DNA from: Gammaproteobacteria bacterium
Lineage (GTDB): Bacteria > Pseudomonadota > Gammaproteobacteria > Enterobacterales > Kangiellaceae
Direction: 5' to 3'
DNA length: 50,894 bases
NCBI GenBank assembly: GCA_013373375.1
Contig: JABXHY010000020.1
Span: 1-50,894 of the forward strand
In this document: piece by piece, positions 25,237 to 35,062 of the stretch
Layout of the letters: each line of letters starts with the position of its first letter
Numbering within the stretch: the stretch's first letter is position 1
The notes under the pieces: model-generated
Told to the model about the DNA's origin: nothing
The model's database searches: none
Seen by the model: the letters and a program-made list of their open reading frames with translations, nothing else
Program-made: the position numbers and the translations under genes

Positions 25237-27831
25237 GTGTTAGAAGCCTATCGTAAACATGTTGCTGAACGTGCCGAAATGGGAATACCTCCTAAACCTC
25301 TCAATCCAGAGCAAGTTAGTGAGCTTATTGAACTGCTAAAAAGTCCACCGGCTGGGGAAGAAGAGTTTCTCGTTGAGTTATTAACACATCGTGTACCCCC
25401 AGGTGTTGATGAAGCCGCTTACGTAAAAGCTGGATTTTTATCGGCAGTAGCGAAAGGTGAAGCGAATTCACCATTAGTGGATAAAAAGCATGCGACCCAA
25501 TTATTGGGTACCATGCTAGGTGGTTACAACATTGCCACTCTAGTCGAGCTGCTAGATGATTCAGAGCTTGCCGAAGTAGCAGCTCAGCAGTTAAAAAATA
25601 CAACTTTGATGTTCGATGCTTTCCACGATGTTGCCGATAAAGCAAAAGCAGGAAATGAAACTGCTAAAGAAGTAATCCAGTCTTGGGCTGATGCTGAATG
25701 GTTTAAATCTAAGCCTGCACTTGCTGACAAGATCACCGTAACTGTCTTTAAAGTTACGGGTGAAACTAATACCGATGATCTGTCTCCTGCGCAAGATGCA
25801 TGGTCTCGTCCAGACATCCCATTACACTCGCTTGCAATGTTGAAAAACCCACGAGAAGGCATCGACGGTAACCCGTTAGAAATTATTGATGAATTGCAAA
25901 AGAAAGGGCACCCAGTTGCTTATGTAGGTGACGTAGTTGGCACAGGCTCTTCGCGTAAATCAGCAACCAATTCAGTACTTTGGTGTACTGGTGATGATAT
26001 TCCTTATGTTCCAAATAAACGCGCTGGCGGTTATTGTTTAGGTGGAAAAATTGCGCCTATCTTCTTTAACACAATGGAAGACGCTGGAGCATTGCCGATT
26101 GAAGTTGATGTTTCAAAAATGGAAATGGGTGATGTTATTGACATTTACCCATACGAAGGAAAAGTAGAGAAAAATGGTGAAACCATTGCTGAATTTTCTC
26201 TAAAAACATCGGTAATGATTGATGAAGTTCAAGCAGGTGGTCGTATACCATTAATCATTGGTCGCGGCCTAACCGCGAATGCGCGCGAGTTTTTAGGTTT
26301 ACCAGAAGCAGACTTCTTCCGTAAACCTGGTGAAGTGAAAGACACTGGAAAAGGATTTACGTTGGCGCAAAAAATGGTTGGTAAAGCATGTGGCTTGCCA
26401 GGTGTTCGACCTAACCAATATTGCGAACCGAAAATGACAACCGTTGGGTCTCAAGATACAACAGGCCCCATGACTCGTGATGAGCTGAAAGATCTTGCCT
26501 GTTTAGGTTTCACTGCTGATTTAGTCATGCAATCTTTCTGTCACACTGCGGCTTATCCGAAACCAGTCGATATTGACACGCAGCACACATTACCAGACTT
26601 TATTCGTAACCGAGGCGGTGTCTCGCTTCGTCCAGGTGACGGCATTATCCATAGCTGGTTGAACCGTATGTTATTGCCTGACACAGTTGGAACCGGTGGT
26701 GACTCACATACGCGATTCCCGATCGGTATTTCATTCCCAGCGGGCTCCGGATTAGTTGCGTTTGCAGCTGCAACAGGCGTTATGCCTCTCGACATGCCGG
26801 AGTCTGTATTGGTTCGCTTTAAAGGTGAGATGCAACCAGGTATCACATTACGTGATTTGGTACACGCAATTCCTTACTATGCGATTCAAGAAGGTCATTT
26901 AACAGTCGAGAAATCTGGCAAGAAAAATATTTTCTCAGGTCGAGTGTTAGAAATTGAAGGTCTTGAGCATTTAACAGCTGAGCAAGCGTTTGAATTATCC
27001 GATGCTTCTGCTGAGCGTTCGGCAGCTGGCTGTACTATTAAATTATCGGAAGAGTCGGTTTCAGAATACTTACAGTCAAACATTGTTTTACTTAAGTGGA
27101 TGATTGCAAACGGCTACGGTGACGAGAGAACTATTGGTCGTCGAATTGAAAAAATGGAAGAGTGGTTAGCGAATCCAGAATTGATGGAAGCTGATGCTGA
27201 TGCCGAATACGCTGCAGTAATCGAAATTGATCTTAATGAATTGAAAGAGCCTGTACTTTGCGCTCCAAACGATCCAGATGATGCACGACTATTGAGTGAA
27301 GTGGCTGGAGATAAAATTGATGAAGTATTTATCGGCTCATGCATGACTAACATTGGTCATTTCAGAGCAGCGGGTAAACTACTTGATAAAGTTGAGCCCG
27401 GCACACTCGCAACTCGTCTGTGGATTGCTCCGCCAACAAAAATGGATGAGCATCAACTAATGGAAGAGGGTTACTACAACATATACGGTCGTTCTGGTGC
27501 ACGTCTTGAAATGCCAGGCTGCTCATTATGTATGGGTAATCAGGCTCGTGTTGCACCGAAGTCGACAGTTGTATCAACCTCAACCCGTAATTTCCCAAAT
27601 CGATTAGGCCAAGGCGCTAATGTCTACCTCGCATCGGCTGAACTTGCGGCAGTAGCGTCAATTTTAGGAAAGCTACCAACGGTTGAAGAGTATTTAGAGT
27701 ACGCCAAAGAAATTAATAGCATGGCAGATGACATTTACGTGTATATGAACTTCCATCAAATGGAAGAGTACAAGTCAAAAGCTAATTCGGTAACTATACC
27801 GGTGAGTAATCAAGTAACGGTTGATGCTTAA
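25237..27831 (+). CDS. acnB: aconitate hydratase B / 2-methylisocitrate dehydratase
   Basis: 864 residues, one shorter than E. coli AcnB and alike throughout. It starts at GTG 25237 (acgagga upstream), giving the canonical [16 protein letters not shown]. The N-terminal HEAT-like region (1-160) is followed by [53 protein letters not shown], and the cluster cysteines in [12 protein letters not shown] and [12 protein letters not shown]. It isomerises citrate to isocitrate, and AcnB also hydrates 2-methyl-cis-aconitate to 2-methylisocitrate. That fits the nearby prpBC genes. It is transcribed alone and ends in a strong terminator. Confidence 0.97.
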   Translation: MLEAYRKHVAERAEMGIPPKPLNPEQVSELIELLKSPPAGEEEFLVELLTHRVPPGVDEAAYVKAGFLSAVAKGEANSPLVDKKHATQLLGTMLGGYNIATLVELLDDSELAEVAAQQLKNTTLMFDAFHDVADKAKAGNETAKEVIQSWADAEWFKSKPALADKITVTVFKVTGETNTDDLSPAQDAWSRPDIPLHSLAMLKNPREGIDGNPLEIIDELQKKGHPVAYVGDVVGTGSSRKSATNSVLWCTGDDIPYVPNKRAGGYCLGGKIAPIFFNTMEDAGALPIEVDVSKMEMGDVIDIYPYEGKVEKNGETIAEFSLKTSVMIDEVQAGGRIPLIIGRGLTANAREFLGLPEADFFRKPGEVKDTGKGFTLAQKMVGKACGLPGVRPNQYCEPKMTTVGSQDTTGPMTRDELKDLACLGFTADLVMQSFCHTAAYPKPVDIDTQHTLPDFIRNRGGVSLRPGDGIIHSWLNRMLLPDTVGTGGDSHTRFPIGISFPAGSGLVAFAAATGVMPLDMPESVLVRFKGEMQPGITLRDLVHAIPYYAIQEGHLTVEKSGKKNIFSGRVLEIEGLEHLTAEQAFELSDASAERSAAGCTIKLSEESVSEYLQSNIVLLKWMIANGYGDERTIGRRIEKMEEWLANPELMEADADAEYAAVIEIDLNELKEPVLCAPNDPDDARLLSEVAGDKIDEVFIGSCMTNIGHFRAAGKLLDKVEPGTLATRLWIAPPTKMDEHQLMEEGYYNIYGRSGARLEMPGCSLCMGNQARVAPKSTVVSTSTRNFPNRLGQGANVYLASAELAAVASILGKLPTVEEYLEYAKEINSMADDIYVYMNFHQMEEYKSKANSVTIPVSNQVTVDA

Positions 27832-27852
27832 TCGCGAACTGAATGTCAAAAT

Positions 27853-27878
27853 AAAAAACCCGCTCTGGCGGGTTTTTT
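27853..27878 (+). terminator. intrinsic terminator after acnB
   Basis: CCCGC (27859-27863), loop tctg, GCGGG (27868-27872), flanked by six A and six T. The A/T arms make it work in both directions, so it may also stop the minus-strand transcript from the next gene. Confidence 0.9.
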
Positions 27879-27986
27879 ATTGCTAGTAGTTTTTCAAATT
27901 ATTTATCAAACACAGCTCTGGTTATTAGAGGTGTTCTTCTTCTAATTTTCGCATTCGATAAAAATTTAGTCTAATGATATTACTGC

Positions 27987-28742
27987 CTAGTGTACGTGAT
28001 CCGTTTTTGTTTCGTTATTTTCTTCAATAGCATGCGCGTGTTGTATAAATCCCATCTTGATCATTTTTTGTAAAAAAGGATCAGATTCGTTGTCGCCAAT
28101 ATCCGCAAAGTCGGTTGTTTGATAGCTTAACAGTTGATTAAATTTGTCGTTAACCGCCTTTTTGTTCGACGTTTTATTGAGCAGTTGCCATTCAATTAAG
28201 ACTTTATCACTTTCTTTTTTAAAGTGTTTCATGACTTTAATTGCAGGCATCCAGACAATCTGAGTTTTGGTATTACCGTGTGCCAAATGGTAATTTTGTA
28301 TTTTATCGCAGCCAGAGCCTTCTTCAGAAGTTAATGACATTGACTCTAGTGTTCTATTGGGAATGATTTGAAATTTTGCTTCCCAAGCAGCTTGAGAGCT
28401 CTCTGTTTTCAAATCGGATGATTGGTATTCTATACTTCGTTGATACTTATCAAAGTGACGAGTGGGTACAATAAATTTATTGGGCAATCGATGCCATTGA
28501 TCGGTAATTCCTTTTGTGAGGTTTTCTTGAGCGACTGTTTGATTGCGTCGCCAAAGATTAAGTTTTTCATCGACGGTTTGTTCACTCACTTTGTCGCTTT
28601 CATTCGATTTCTTTGTTTCGCTGATACTGTAACTTAGCATGATCGAATTAGCATCAATTGTGCATGAGTTTTCAGTCTCGTTTGCAGATAAACCGCAACT
28701 TACAATTGCTATTATCAAAGTAAACAAAATGTGCCTGTTCAC
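27987..28742 (-). CDS. unrecognised exported protein downstream of alkaline phosphatases
   Basis: 251 residues. The N-terminus (MNRHILFTLIIAIVSCGLSA) is a signal sequence; IVSC could be a lipobox with Cys16, or cleavage may occur after LSA. The mature part is hydrophilic, with a Lys/Glu-rich segment near 42-60, a central WRRNQTVAQENLTKGITDQWHRLP and a His-rich end (FIQHAHAIEENNETKTDHVH). I do not recognise the family. It is the last gene of the phosphatase group, but a terminator stands between, so expression may be by partial read-through. A link to phosphate scavenging is inference from position only. Confidence 0.75.
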   Translation of the reverse strand: MNRHILFTLIIAIVSCGLSANETENSCTIDANSIMLSYSISETKKSNESDKVSEQTVDEKLNLWRRNQTVAQENLTKGITDQWHRLPNKFIVPTRHFDKYQRSIEYQSSDLKTESSQAAWEAKFQIIPNRTLESMSLTSEEGSGCDKIQNYHLAHGNTKTQIVWMPAIKVMKHFKKESDKVLIEWQLLNKTSNKKAVNDKFNQLLSYQTTDFADIGDNESDPFLQKMIKMGFIQHAHAIEENNETKTDHVH

Positions 28743-28778
28743 AATTTTCTCCAGTTCTTCTGTTTAACTACGTATACT

Positions 28779-28811
28779 CAAAAAACCTCGAGCACTGACA
28801 TGCCCGAGGTT
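28779..28811 (-). terminator. terminator after the alkaline phosphatase pair
   Basis: On the minus strand ACCTCGGGC and GCTCGAGGT pair (28785-28793 with 28802-28810, one mismatch) and are followed by TTTTTTG. It separates the phosphatases from the 251-residue exported protein. Confidence 0.8.
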
Positions 28812-28836
28812 AGTTGTTTTACTTTTATCGTCTAAT

Positions 28837-30654
28837 TTATTGATTATCAGCTTTGCCAGATAAGTCTGCCGCCATTTCCATAATATGGAAAATGATACTT
28901 TGTTCGTTGGTACCATTAACAAGCTGAGCAAGAGGACCTTTTGCATAAATACCGACATCTTCACCAGAATGAGTTTCCGAAGAAGTTGGTATGGTGGCTT
29001 CTTGATGATACCCCGGGTTTTCAGTGTTAACACTGGTCAGATCCGCACGACCAGCACTTGGCGCAAAGTTATAACTGGCATCAGAATCTGTCTCTGTGCC
29101 TAAATCATTGAACCCAAGTCCATTGGTATAAGCTACCGTTGTGTAAGGCATATCATCTGCTGCAAGTGCGGGTTCCGTAGCGCCAACATTAACCACTTTT
29201 CCAAGAATAGGGTTACCACGTTTTGGATAACCACCAATTGTGAATACGTGACCGTGATCGGCTGTAACGATAATTAAAGTATCTTCTGGATTCGTTAATT
29301 GCATTGCACGTCTAACGGCATTCGATAATTCAACCGTATCGTTTAATGCGCCATAAGCATTACCTGCGTGATGTGCGTGATCAATCCTTCCAGACTCAAC
29401 CATTAAGAAGAATCCTTTGCTGTTGTTATCAAGAATTTTTACCGCTTTTTCTGTCATTTCAGTTAGGCTCGGTTCACCTGCAATATCGTTTCCTCGATCA
29501 GCTTCGTATTGCATGTGCGATTCGTTGAATAGTCCAAATACTCGCTCAGCTGATTCTGTATCAATTGCATCAAACCCAGTTTGTTCGTATACATAAGTCC
29601 CCTGGGGATAAGCCGATTGCCATTCCGCCGTTAAATCACGACCGTCCGTACGATCGCCTTCAACTGAACTTTGAGCATCTGGACTATTGAAAGCCACATC
29701 TTTTGGTAAGAAGTGACGACGGCCTCCACCAAAGACTACTTCGATTCCATCAACATCCACACCAGCAAACCGGTTTTCTAAATTGCTTTCAAAGTTAACT
29801 AATTGGTCTGCAATGTCTTTACAACCATCCGTAACTGCTTCTGCAGGCAAGTCCGAAATGTCTTCCCAGTTTCGATCTGCCGACTTAGCGTAAGTTGCTG
29901 CTGGAGTTGCGTGAGTGATTCGAGCTGTTGAAATAATGCCTGTCGAAAGTCCACCAATTTCTGCTAGCTCCAGTGCTGTCACTAACTCATTGCCTGCAAC
30001 GGTTGAACAGCGACCACGTTCTATGTCTTCGTCAACGCCAATTACACCGACATCGGTTTTAACGCCACTCATCATAGCGGTCATGGTACCCGCAGAATCA
30101 GGAGTTTGAGCATCAACATTATAGGTTTTCGATAATCCTGCAAATGGCATTTGACCAAAACTCAGTTGATTTTCTTCTCCCATCATTCCTTTTGCTTGAC
30201 CTTCAAAAATACGAGCAGCGGTAACGGTAGAGACTCCCATGCCATCACCAATAAACAAGATTACATTTTTTGCAGAGCCACGCTCAGTTTTTAGCGAATT
30301 AAGATTTTGTTTCGCTTGCTCGATAGAATTTTCCGATTGAATGAACCATTGATTATTGGTGCTGGTCAGTAATTGGCTTGACGATAGTGAGGTAATAGGT
30401 GCATCACAAACGTATTCCGATTGGTTGATTTCACTCTCATCTAAAATACCGTTACCGTTAGTATCAATACCTGAGTTGATTTGCAGTCCACCGTTGCGAC
30501 AATTGTCATCACCAATACTCAAAACGATTTGATCAACGAGAGAATTAAATCCATTGGAACGATCGGTGCCATCAGTTCCGTTATTGCCATCATCAACACA
30601 AGCGACCAGTCCGCTCACCGCCAATGCAACGCATGATAATTTAAATGTTTTCAT
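28837..30654 (-). CDS. alkaline phosphatase, lipoprotein form
   Basis: 605 residues. A lipoprotein signal ends in LVAC (Cys19). A linker domain (about 35-85) then holds GGLQINSGIDTNGNGILDESEI, an EF-hand-like DxNxNG loop of a kind often seen as a prefix on marine gammaproteobacterial surface proteins. The phosphatase proper starts near 128: GDGMGVSTVTAARI (metal Asp), DSAGTMTAMMSG with nucleophile Ser187, VESGRIDHAHHAGNA, VTADHGHVFTIGG and ETHSGEDVG. It hydrolyses phosphomonoesters on the cell surface or in the periplasm. It lies 29 bp behind a close paralogue and is most likely co-transcribed with it. Confidence 0.93.
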   Translation of the reverse strand: MKTFKLSCVALAVSGLVACVDDGNNGTDGTDRSNGFNSLVDQIVLSIGDDNCRNGGLQINSGIDTNGNGILDESEINQSEYVCDAPITSLSSSQLLTSTNNQWFIQSENSIEQAKQNLNSLKTERGSAKNVILFIGDGMGVSTVTAARIFEGQAKGMMGEENQLSFGQMPFAGLSKTYNVDAQTPDSAGTMTAMMSGVKTDVGVIGVDEDIERGRCSTVAGNELVTALELAEIGGLSTGIISTARITHATPAATYAKSADRNWEDISDLPAEAVTDGCKDIADQLVNFESNLENRFAGVDVDGIEVVFGGGRRHFLPKDVAFNSPDAQSSVEGDRTDGRDLTAEWQSAYPQGTYVYEQTGFDAIDTESAERVFGLFNESHMQYEADRGNDIAGEPSLTEMTEKAVKILDNNSKGFFLMVESGRIDHAHHAGNAYGALNDTVELSNAVRRAMQLTNPEDTLIIVTADHGHVFTIGGYPKRGNPILGKVVNVGATEPALAADDMPYTTVAYTNGLGFNDLGTETDSDASYNFAPSAGRADLTSVNTENPGYHQEATIPTSSETHSGEDVGIYAKGPLAQLVNGTNEQSIIFHIMEMAADLSGKADNQ

Positions 30655-30683
30655 GTTATGTAAACTCCTATAAAAATCTTCGC

Positions 30684-32267
30684 TTATTGGCTGATTAGTC
30701 CAAGTGCTTTATTAATGACGTGAAAAATATTGCTTTGTTCTACTACACCTTGAACAAGGTTTGAGCCAGGACCAGTTGCGTGTAACGAAATGTCTTCACC
30801 TGCGTGAGTTTCGGATGATAAAGGAACCAAAGCTTCTTGATGATAACCTGGTGCTGTTGTGTCAACGGCAGTTAAATCTACTCGACCAGTAACAGGACCG
30901 TCAGCGTATGAAGCATCGGAATCTGTTTCGTCACCTAAATCTCTGAAGCCTAATCCATTTGTGTATCCGACTGTTGTGTAAGGCATTCCATCAGATGCTA
31001 AAGAAGGTTCTGTTGAACCAACGCCAACCACTTTGCCTAAAATTGGATTGCCACGTTTCGGGTAACCAGCGATCGTGAATACATGACTGTGATCAGCGGT
31101 GACAAGAATCAATGTTTCTTCAGGATTGGTTGAGTCGACTGCAGCTTGAACGGCTTTCGCGAATTCAATAGTGTCGTTCAAAGCGCCGCTTGCATTTCCT
31201 GCATGGTGCGCATGGTCGATTCTTCCTGATTCAACGGTTAAGAAAAAGCCTTTACTATTTTTCTTTAACACTTGAATTGCTTTTTCAGTCATCTGACTGA
31301 GAGAAGGTTCGCCAGCAATGTCGTTAGCTCGATCGGCTTCGTATTGCATATGTGATTCATTGAATAGGGCGAATACTTTGTTAGTTGTTGATGGGTCTAT
31401 CGCATCAAAACCCGTTTGGTCGTAAACATAAACGCCATCTTCGTAAAGGGTTTGCCACTCAGCAGTTAAATCGCGTGAGTCAGTACGATCACCTTCGACA
31501 GAGCTGCTTGCATCTGGAGAGTTGTAGGCTTCATCTTTTGGTAAAAAGTGACGACGACCGCCTCCCATTACTACATCAATGCCGTCTACATCGGTGCCAA
31601 CATAACGCGCTTCAAGGTTGGATTCGAAATTAACCAGTTGGTCGGCAATATCTTTACAACCCGCGGTTATGGCCGCTTCTGGCATGTCCGACACATCCTC
31701 CCAGTTACGATCGGCAGACTTTGCATAAACTGCGGCTGGGGTCGCGTGCGTAATTCGAGCAGTGGATATAATACCGGTTGAAAGTCCTTTGATCTCTGCA
31801 AGTTCTAGTGCAGTAGCGACTTCATTTCCAGCAACCGATGAACAATCACCGCGCACAACATCTTCATCTATTCCGATTACACCAACGTCTGTTTTCAGTC
31901 CAGAAACCATAGCGGTCATTGTTCCGGCAGAATCAGGTGTTTGTGCGTCCACGTTGTAGGTTTTCACCAAAGCTGTGTAAGGAAATCTTTCGAAGCTTAA
32001 ATAACTTTCTTCGCCGTTGTTTCCTGCTTTTTGGCCTTCGAGAATTCGAGCTGCGGTAAGAGTTGAAATACCCATGCCGTCACCGACAAATAGAATTACG
32101 TTTTTCGCTTTTGCGCCGGTATTACGGTTCAATTTTTCCGCGAGTCGAGATTGTGCATCTTGATACCATGCATTGTCAGTTTGATAACTTGGAAGGGTGT
32201 CAGCTTGTAGCGCTGATGATATCGCGACTGTTAGAGTGCTAGCGATACCAAGAGTCTTTAATTTCAT
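30684..32267 (-). CDS. alkaline phosphatase, soluble periplasmic form
   Basis: 527 residues with a Sec signal ending near LQA-DT. Active-site blocks are those of the PhoA superfamily: GDGMGISTLTAARI (D63), PDSAGTMTAMVSG with nucleophile Ser113, VESGRIDHAHHAGNA, VTADHSHVFTIAGYPK and ETHAGEDIS. It lacks the lipid anchor and calcium-loop prefix of its neighbour but is otherwise near-identical over long stretches, pointing to tandem duplication. It is the first gene of the unit. A three-part CTGTCAT-like repeat about 95 bp upstream suggests PhoB control by phosphate shortage. Confidence 0.94.
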   Translation of the reverse strand: MKLKTLGIASTLTVAISSALQADTLPSYQTDNAWYQDAQSRLAEKLNRNTGAKAKNVILFVGDGMGISTLTAARILEGQKAGNNGEESYLSFERFPYTALVKTYNVDAQTPDSAGTMTAMVSGLKTDVGVIGIDEDVVRGDCSSVAGNEVATALELAEIKGLSTGIISTARITHATPAAVYAKSADRNWEDVSDMPEAAITAGCKDIADQLVNFESNLEARYVGTDVDGIDVVMGGGRRHFLPKDEAYNSPDASSSVEGDRTDSRDLTAEWQTLYEDGVYVYDQTGFDAIDPSTTNKVFALFNESHMQYEADRANDIAGEPSLSQMTEKAIQVLKKNSKGFFLTVESGRIDHAHHAGNASGALNDTIEFAKAVQAAVDSTNPEETLILVTADHSHVFTIAGYPKRGNPILGKVVGVGSTEPSLASDGMPYTTVGYTNGLGFRDLGDETDSDASYADGPVTGRVDLTAVDTTAPGYHQEALVPLSSETHAGEDISLHATGPGSNLVQGVVEQSNIFHVINKALGLISQ

Positions 32268-32360
32268 TATAATTCTCCACGGTAAATATTTTGTATCATT
32301 AATAATCGCAAGCTAGCGTAGCGTTAAGATGTGAATGCTTTGTTGTAAAAAAATGAATAA

Positions 32361-32393
32361 AAAGTGTCAGCTTGAAGTCAGATTTATGACTTA
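32361..32393 (-). promoter_or_regulatory. candidate Pho box upstream of the phosphatase operon
   Basis: On the minus strand three 11-bp units run head to tail: TAAGTCATAAA, TCTGACTTCAA, GCTGACACTTT. Each holds a 5-of-7 match to the PhoB half-site CTGTCAT at the 11-bp spacing that PhoB dimers require. An AT-rich stretch where a -10 would be expected follows. The rest of the 378-bp gap (32268-32645) has the glyoxalase terminator and an ACAGG/CCTGT inverted repeat at 32426-32439; I see no gene. Confidence 0.6.
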
Positions 32394-32529
32394 AAAACCA
32401 TAAGCATCATTGGTGATTACTTTACACAGGAATACCTGTAGAAATGATATTCAACAGGCTAGAGCTTATTTAACAGAGTTCAATTGAAGCAGAGTTCAGC
32501 TTTGTTTTTATCAGAATAGAACCAAGTGG

Positions 32530-32558
32530 AAAATAAAAGAAGCCACTACGGTGACCTC
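32530..32558 (-). terminator. terminator after the glyoxalase-like gene
   Basis: On the minus strand GAGGTCAC (32558-32551), loop CGTA, GTGGCTTC (32546-32539) pair over 8 bp with two G-U pairs, followed by TTTTATTTT. Confidence 0.7.
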
Positions 32559-32645
32559 TTTTATGTACAGGATGTTGAAATGTTTTGTACGGGGAACTGA
32601 AATGTAGAAACTTAAATTATTAGAACAATTATTTGTCTTCTAGTG

Positions 32646-33065
32646 TTACCAGGAGCCGTTATTTTCCATGTCATTCCACGGAGCCTTTAGTTCTAATGCT
32701 TCACCTTCTTGTAACAACTCGATTGAAATGCCATTCGGATCTTTTATAAATGCCATTCTTCCGTCCCGAGGCGGCCTAAGAATTTGAATGCCCATGTTTT
32801 GCAAATGTTCGCAAGTGTCGTAAATATTTTTGACCTGATAGGCTAAATGTCCGAATTGGTCTCCATTACTATACGTGCGATCATCATGATTGTGAGTTAA
32901 CTCAACCATAGGCCCATTTTCATCTTCGCCAATAAAATAAAGACTGAACTTCGCATCTGGATAATCTTTTTGTCGTATCAGTTTTAAACCAAGTCCTTCG
33001 CAATAAAACCGTATTGATGCTTCAGGATCTGTTGTTCGAATCATTGAGTGTAAGAAACGGCTCAT
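32646..33065 (-). CDS. glyoxalase I-like VOC protein
   Basis: 139 residues from ATG 33065, chosen for the ggag 7-8 nt upstream; an ATG four codons earlier is possible. Two beta-alpha-beta VOC repeats are visible. The four metal ligands of lactoylglutathione lyase are in place: His in FLHSMIRT, Glu in MVELTHNH, His in FGHLAYQV and Glu in ISIELLQ. The start LHSMIRTTDPEASIRFYCEGLGLKL is typical of GloA. It would convert the methylglyoxal-glutathione adduct to S-lactoylglutathione. The C-terminal tail (ALELKAPWNDMENNGSW) is longer than in E. coli GloA and unconserved. Other VOC activities cannot be excluded. Confidence 0.85.
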   Translation of the reverse strand: MSRFLHSMIRTTDPEASIRFYCEGLGLKLIRQKDYPDAKFSLYFIGEDENGPMVELTHNHDDRTYSNGDQFGHLAYQVKNIYDTCEHLQNMGIQILRPPRDGRMAFIKDPNGISIELLQEGEALELKAPWNDMENNGSW

Positions 33066-33189
33066 GAACTGCTCCATTTATTATTAGAAGATTAATGACG
33101 CAATTTACCATGGTTGATAACGCTAAGCATTATCAGTACTTAAGTTTTAGTTTTAAAGTGAGCATTAAGTATCTTTATCGGAGATATTT

Positions 33190-33282
33190 ATGGGTGGGGT
33201 TGAATATTCGAAAACTTCAGTTGCTTTAATATCTCAGTGTCCGTTGAGCCTGTTATTGATTTCTCTCTTGAAAAACAGTTAA
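33190..33282 (+). CDS. possible 30-residue peptide in the gap before the Mo operon
   Basis: ATG 33190 has GGAG 6 nt upstream and opens a 30-codon frame ending in a short hydrophobic helix (SLLLISLLKNS). The 335-bp gap 33066-33400 otherwise shows no gene; a minus-strand GTG frame (33188-33379) overlaps it without an RBS. Low confidence; it could serve as a leader of the Mo operon. Confidence 0.2.
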   Translation: MGGVEYSKTSVALISQCPLSLLLISLLKNS

Positions 33283-33400
33283 TTTGAGTTATTGCTGTTG
33301 AACTGATACCTTTACAGTAATCAATTTTCAGAAGTCTTAAGCATTCTACCAGATTTGCACTCAATAGATGATGTAACACGACAAATATAAAAAGGTGTTT

Positions 33401-33889
33401 ATGTCTTCACTCATTTATAACGCTGAACTGATGCAGCATTACCACCAACCGAGTGGTTGGGTAGATGAACTGACATTAGGTCAGCGACACAACATTGAAA
33501 ACAGTCATTGTGGCGATGAGCTAAAAATCGGTACCTTAATCGAAAGTAATCACCTTTTAGACATCGAGTTTTGCGGCGAATGTTGTGCAGTATGTCGCGC
33601 TTCCAGCTCTATCTTATATCAAAATTTGTTCAACCAGCCGATAAATGACGCTCTTTCTAAAATAATGGCGGTAGAAAAATGGCTGTTGGATGAGGGGGAG
33701 CGCCCCAACTTTATGGGACCGCTTGCGATACTTGAAAAAAACTATATACGACGTCAATGCGCTCAACTTCCCTGGGAGGGTATTCGTAACTCGATAATAA
33801 ATCAAATGAAGTTAGCGCCTGTAGAAAATAAGACTGGAGAAGTGACAGAGTGCAGGAATTACACAGAGTTATGCGTTCTCGCTCATTAA
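33401..33889 (+). CDS. IscU/SufU/NifU-N-like iron-sulfur scaffold protein
   Basis: 162 residues from ATG 33401 (aaagg upstream; an in-frame GTG at 33395 overlaps that RBS). The fold signature is clear: SHCGDELKIG with Cys37 and Asp39, GECCAVCRASSS with Cys62 aligned to the second scaffold cysteine, and RRQCAQLPWEGIRN with Cys120. Extra cysteines C58, C61 and C65 crowd the second site, unlike IscU or SufU. About 20 residues follow the domain, with two more Cys. It is the first gene of a Mo hydroxylase operon, so it may build the 2Fe-2S clusters of the small subunit or serve the XdhC sulfuration step. Function is inferred. Confidence 0.75.
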   Translation: MSSLIYNAELMQHYHQPSGWVDELTLGQRHNIENSHCGDELKIGTLIESNHLLDIEFCGECCAVCRASSSILYQNLFNQPINDALSKIMAVEKWLLDEGERPNFMGPLAILEKNYIRRQCAQLPWEGIRNSIINQMKLAPVENKTGEVTECRNYTELCVLAH

Positions 33890-33931
33890 GGTAATCATAT
33901 AACATTTCAACTTTCGAATAAGAGCAAACAC

Positions 33932-35062
33932 ATGCAAGACTGGTTTGAGTTGGCTAAGCAGATAGACTTTAAACAAGATTACGCACTTGCGTTATTGTTT
34001 CAAACCGAAGGTAGCTCTTATAAAAAATCGGGCACTATTGCTCTGGTTAACTCAGAACAATGTATCGGCTTAATTAGTGGTGGATGTTTAGAAGATGACT
34101 TGCAATTGCGAGCAAAAACTGTCATCGAAAAAAATGCTCCTCAACTTATACAGTATGATTTAACTGATGACGATGATGTATTTGGTTTTGGTGCAGGGTG
34201 TGAAGGGGTATTAGACATTTATCTGATGCCTTTACTTGCAAAGCATAATCACGCTAATTTCAAGCAAATACTTCAAGCGGCTGTCAATGATATCGATGGT
34301 AAACTAAACGAAGAAATGAATAGTAACCAGCGGTCATGCATTGCTGTTTTTAACCTGACAACCGATAAAGTAACACCAATACAAATAAAACGTGATAAAG
34401 AGCTCTTCGAGCATTTGACTGAATCAAAAGAGAGTCGATTAAAGAACAATTCCAGTAAATCCGCTCAATACCTTTTGCCGATTACTCAGCCCAAATCTGT
34501 TGTTATTGCTGGTGCCGGTCGTGACAGTTATCCTGTTGTTAAAGGAGCCTTAGAGCTGGGTTGGCGTGTGACGTTAATCGGTCATAGAAAGACAAATATT
34601 TCGAAATTTGAGGATAGGTTTCGATCACATTTAGGGTTTTCGTCTCAGGTTATAAAATTCAATTCGTCACTGAATGGCGATGAGATTAAGATTTTCGATA
34701 AAGCAGACGCGCTGGTAGTAATGACACATAATATTATGTTTGATGTGGAGTTAGTGAGAGCTGGAATGACGGCGAATATTCCTTATTTAGGTTTGCTAGG
34801 CCCGAAAAAAAGAGCCGTTAAAATTTTAGGCAATGTCACTAATAAGCTTATCAAATTATTTTCTGGTTATCTAAGCTCTCCAATTGGTATTGATATTGGA
34901 TCCTACTCACCTATGTCAATTGCGTTATCCATATTAAGTGAGTTGAATTGCTTTTTTTATAAACCAGATAAATTAACTCATCCATTCGATATAAAGTCTG
35001 AACTCAATCAGCTCTCGTCTAAATTACCCAATCAAGAACAGAAGAGTCGGTTATGCGATTAG
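33932..35062 (+). CDS. XdhC/CoxI family Mo-cofactor maturation protein
   Basis: 376 residues. The N-terminal XdhC_CoxI domain has the typical LLFQTEGSSYKKSGTIALV and GLISGGCLEDDLQLRA (GGCLE, 50-54). The C-terminal Rossmann domain begins PKSVVIAGAGRDSYPVVKGALELGW. XdhC proteins bind the finished molybdenum cofactor, hold it for sulfuration and insert it into the apoenzyme. Here the client is evidently the molybdopterin subunit two genes on. It overlaps the MocA-like gene by 10 bp (ATG 35053 within its end). The 42-bp gap after the scaffold gene has no terminator, so the operon runs through. Confidence 0.9.
   Translation: MQDWFELAKQIDFKQDYALALLFQTEGSSYKKSGTIALVNSEQCIGLISGGCLEDDLQLRAKTVIEKNAPQLIQYDLTDDDDVFGFGAGCEGVLDIYLMPLLAKHNHANFKQILQAAVNDIDGKLNEEMNSNQRSCIAVFNLTTDKVTPIQIKRDKELFEHLTESKESRLKNNSSKSAQYLLPITQPKSVVIAGAGRDSYPVVKGALELGWRVTLIGHRKTNISKFEDRFRSHLGFSSQVIKFNSSLNGDEIKIFDKADALVVMTHNIMFDVELVRAGMTANIPYLGLLGPKKRAVKILGNVTNKLIKLFSGYLSSPIGIDIGSYSPMSIALSILSELNCFFYKPDKLTHPFDIKSELNQLSSKLPNQEQKSRLCD

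Noticed and set aside
33188-33379. 63-codon minus-strand frame in the gap before the Mo operon
   Set aside because: GTG start without RBS, no recognisable domain, and overlaps another equally weak small frame on the plus strand.
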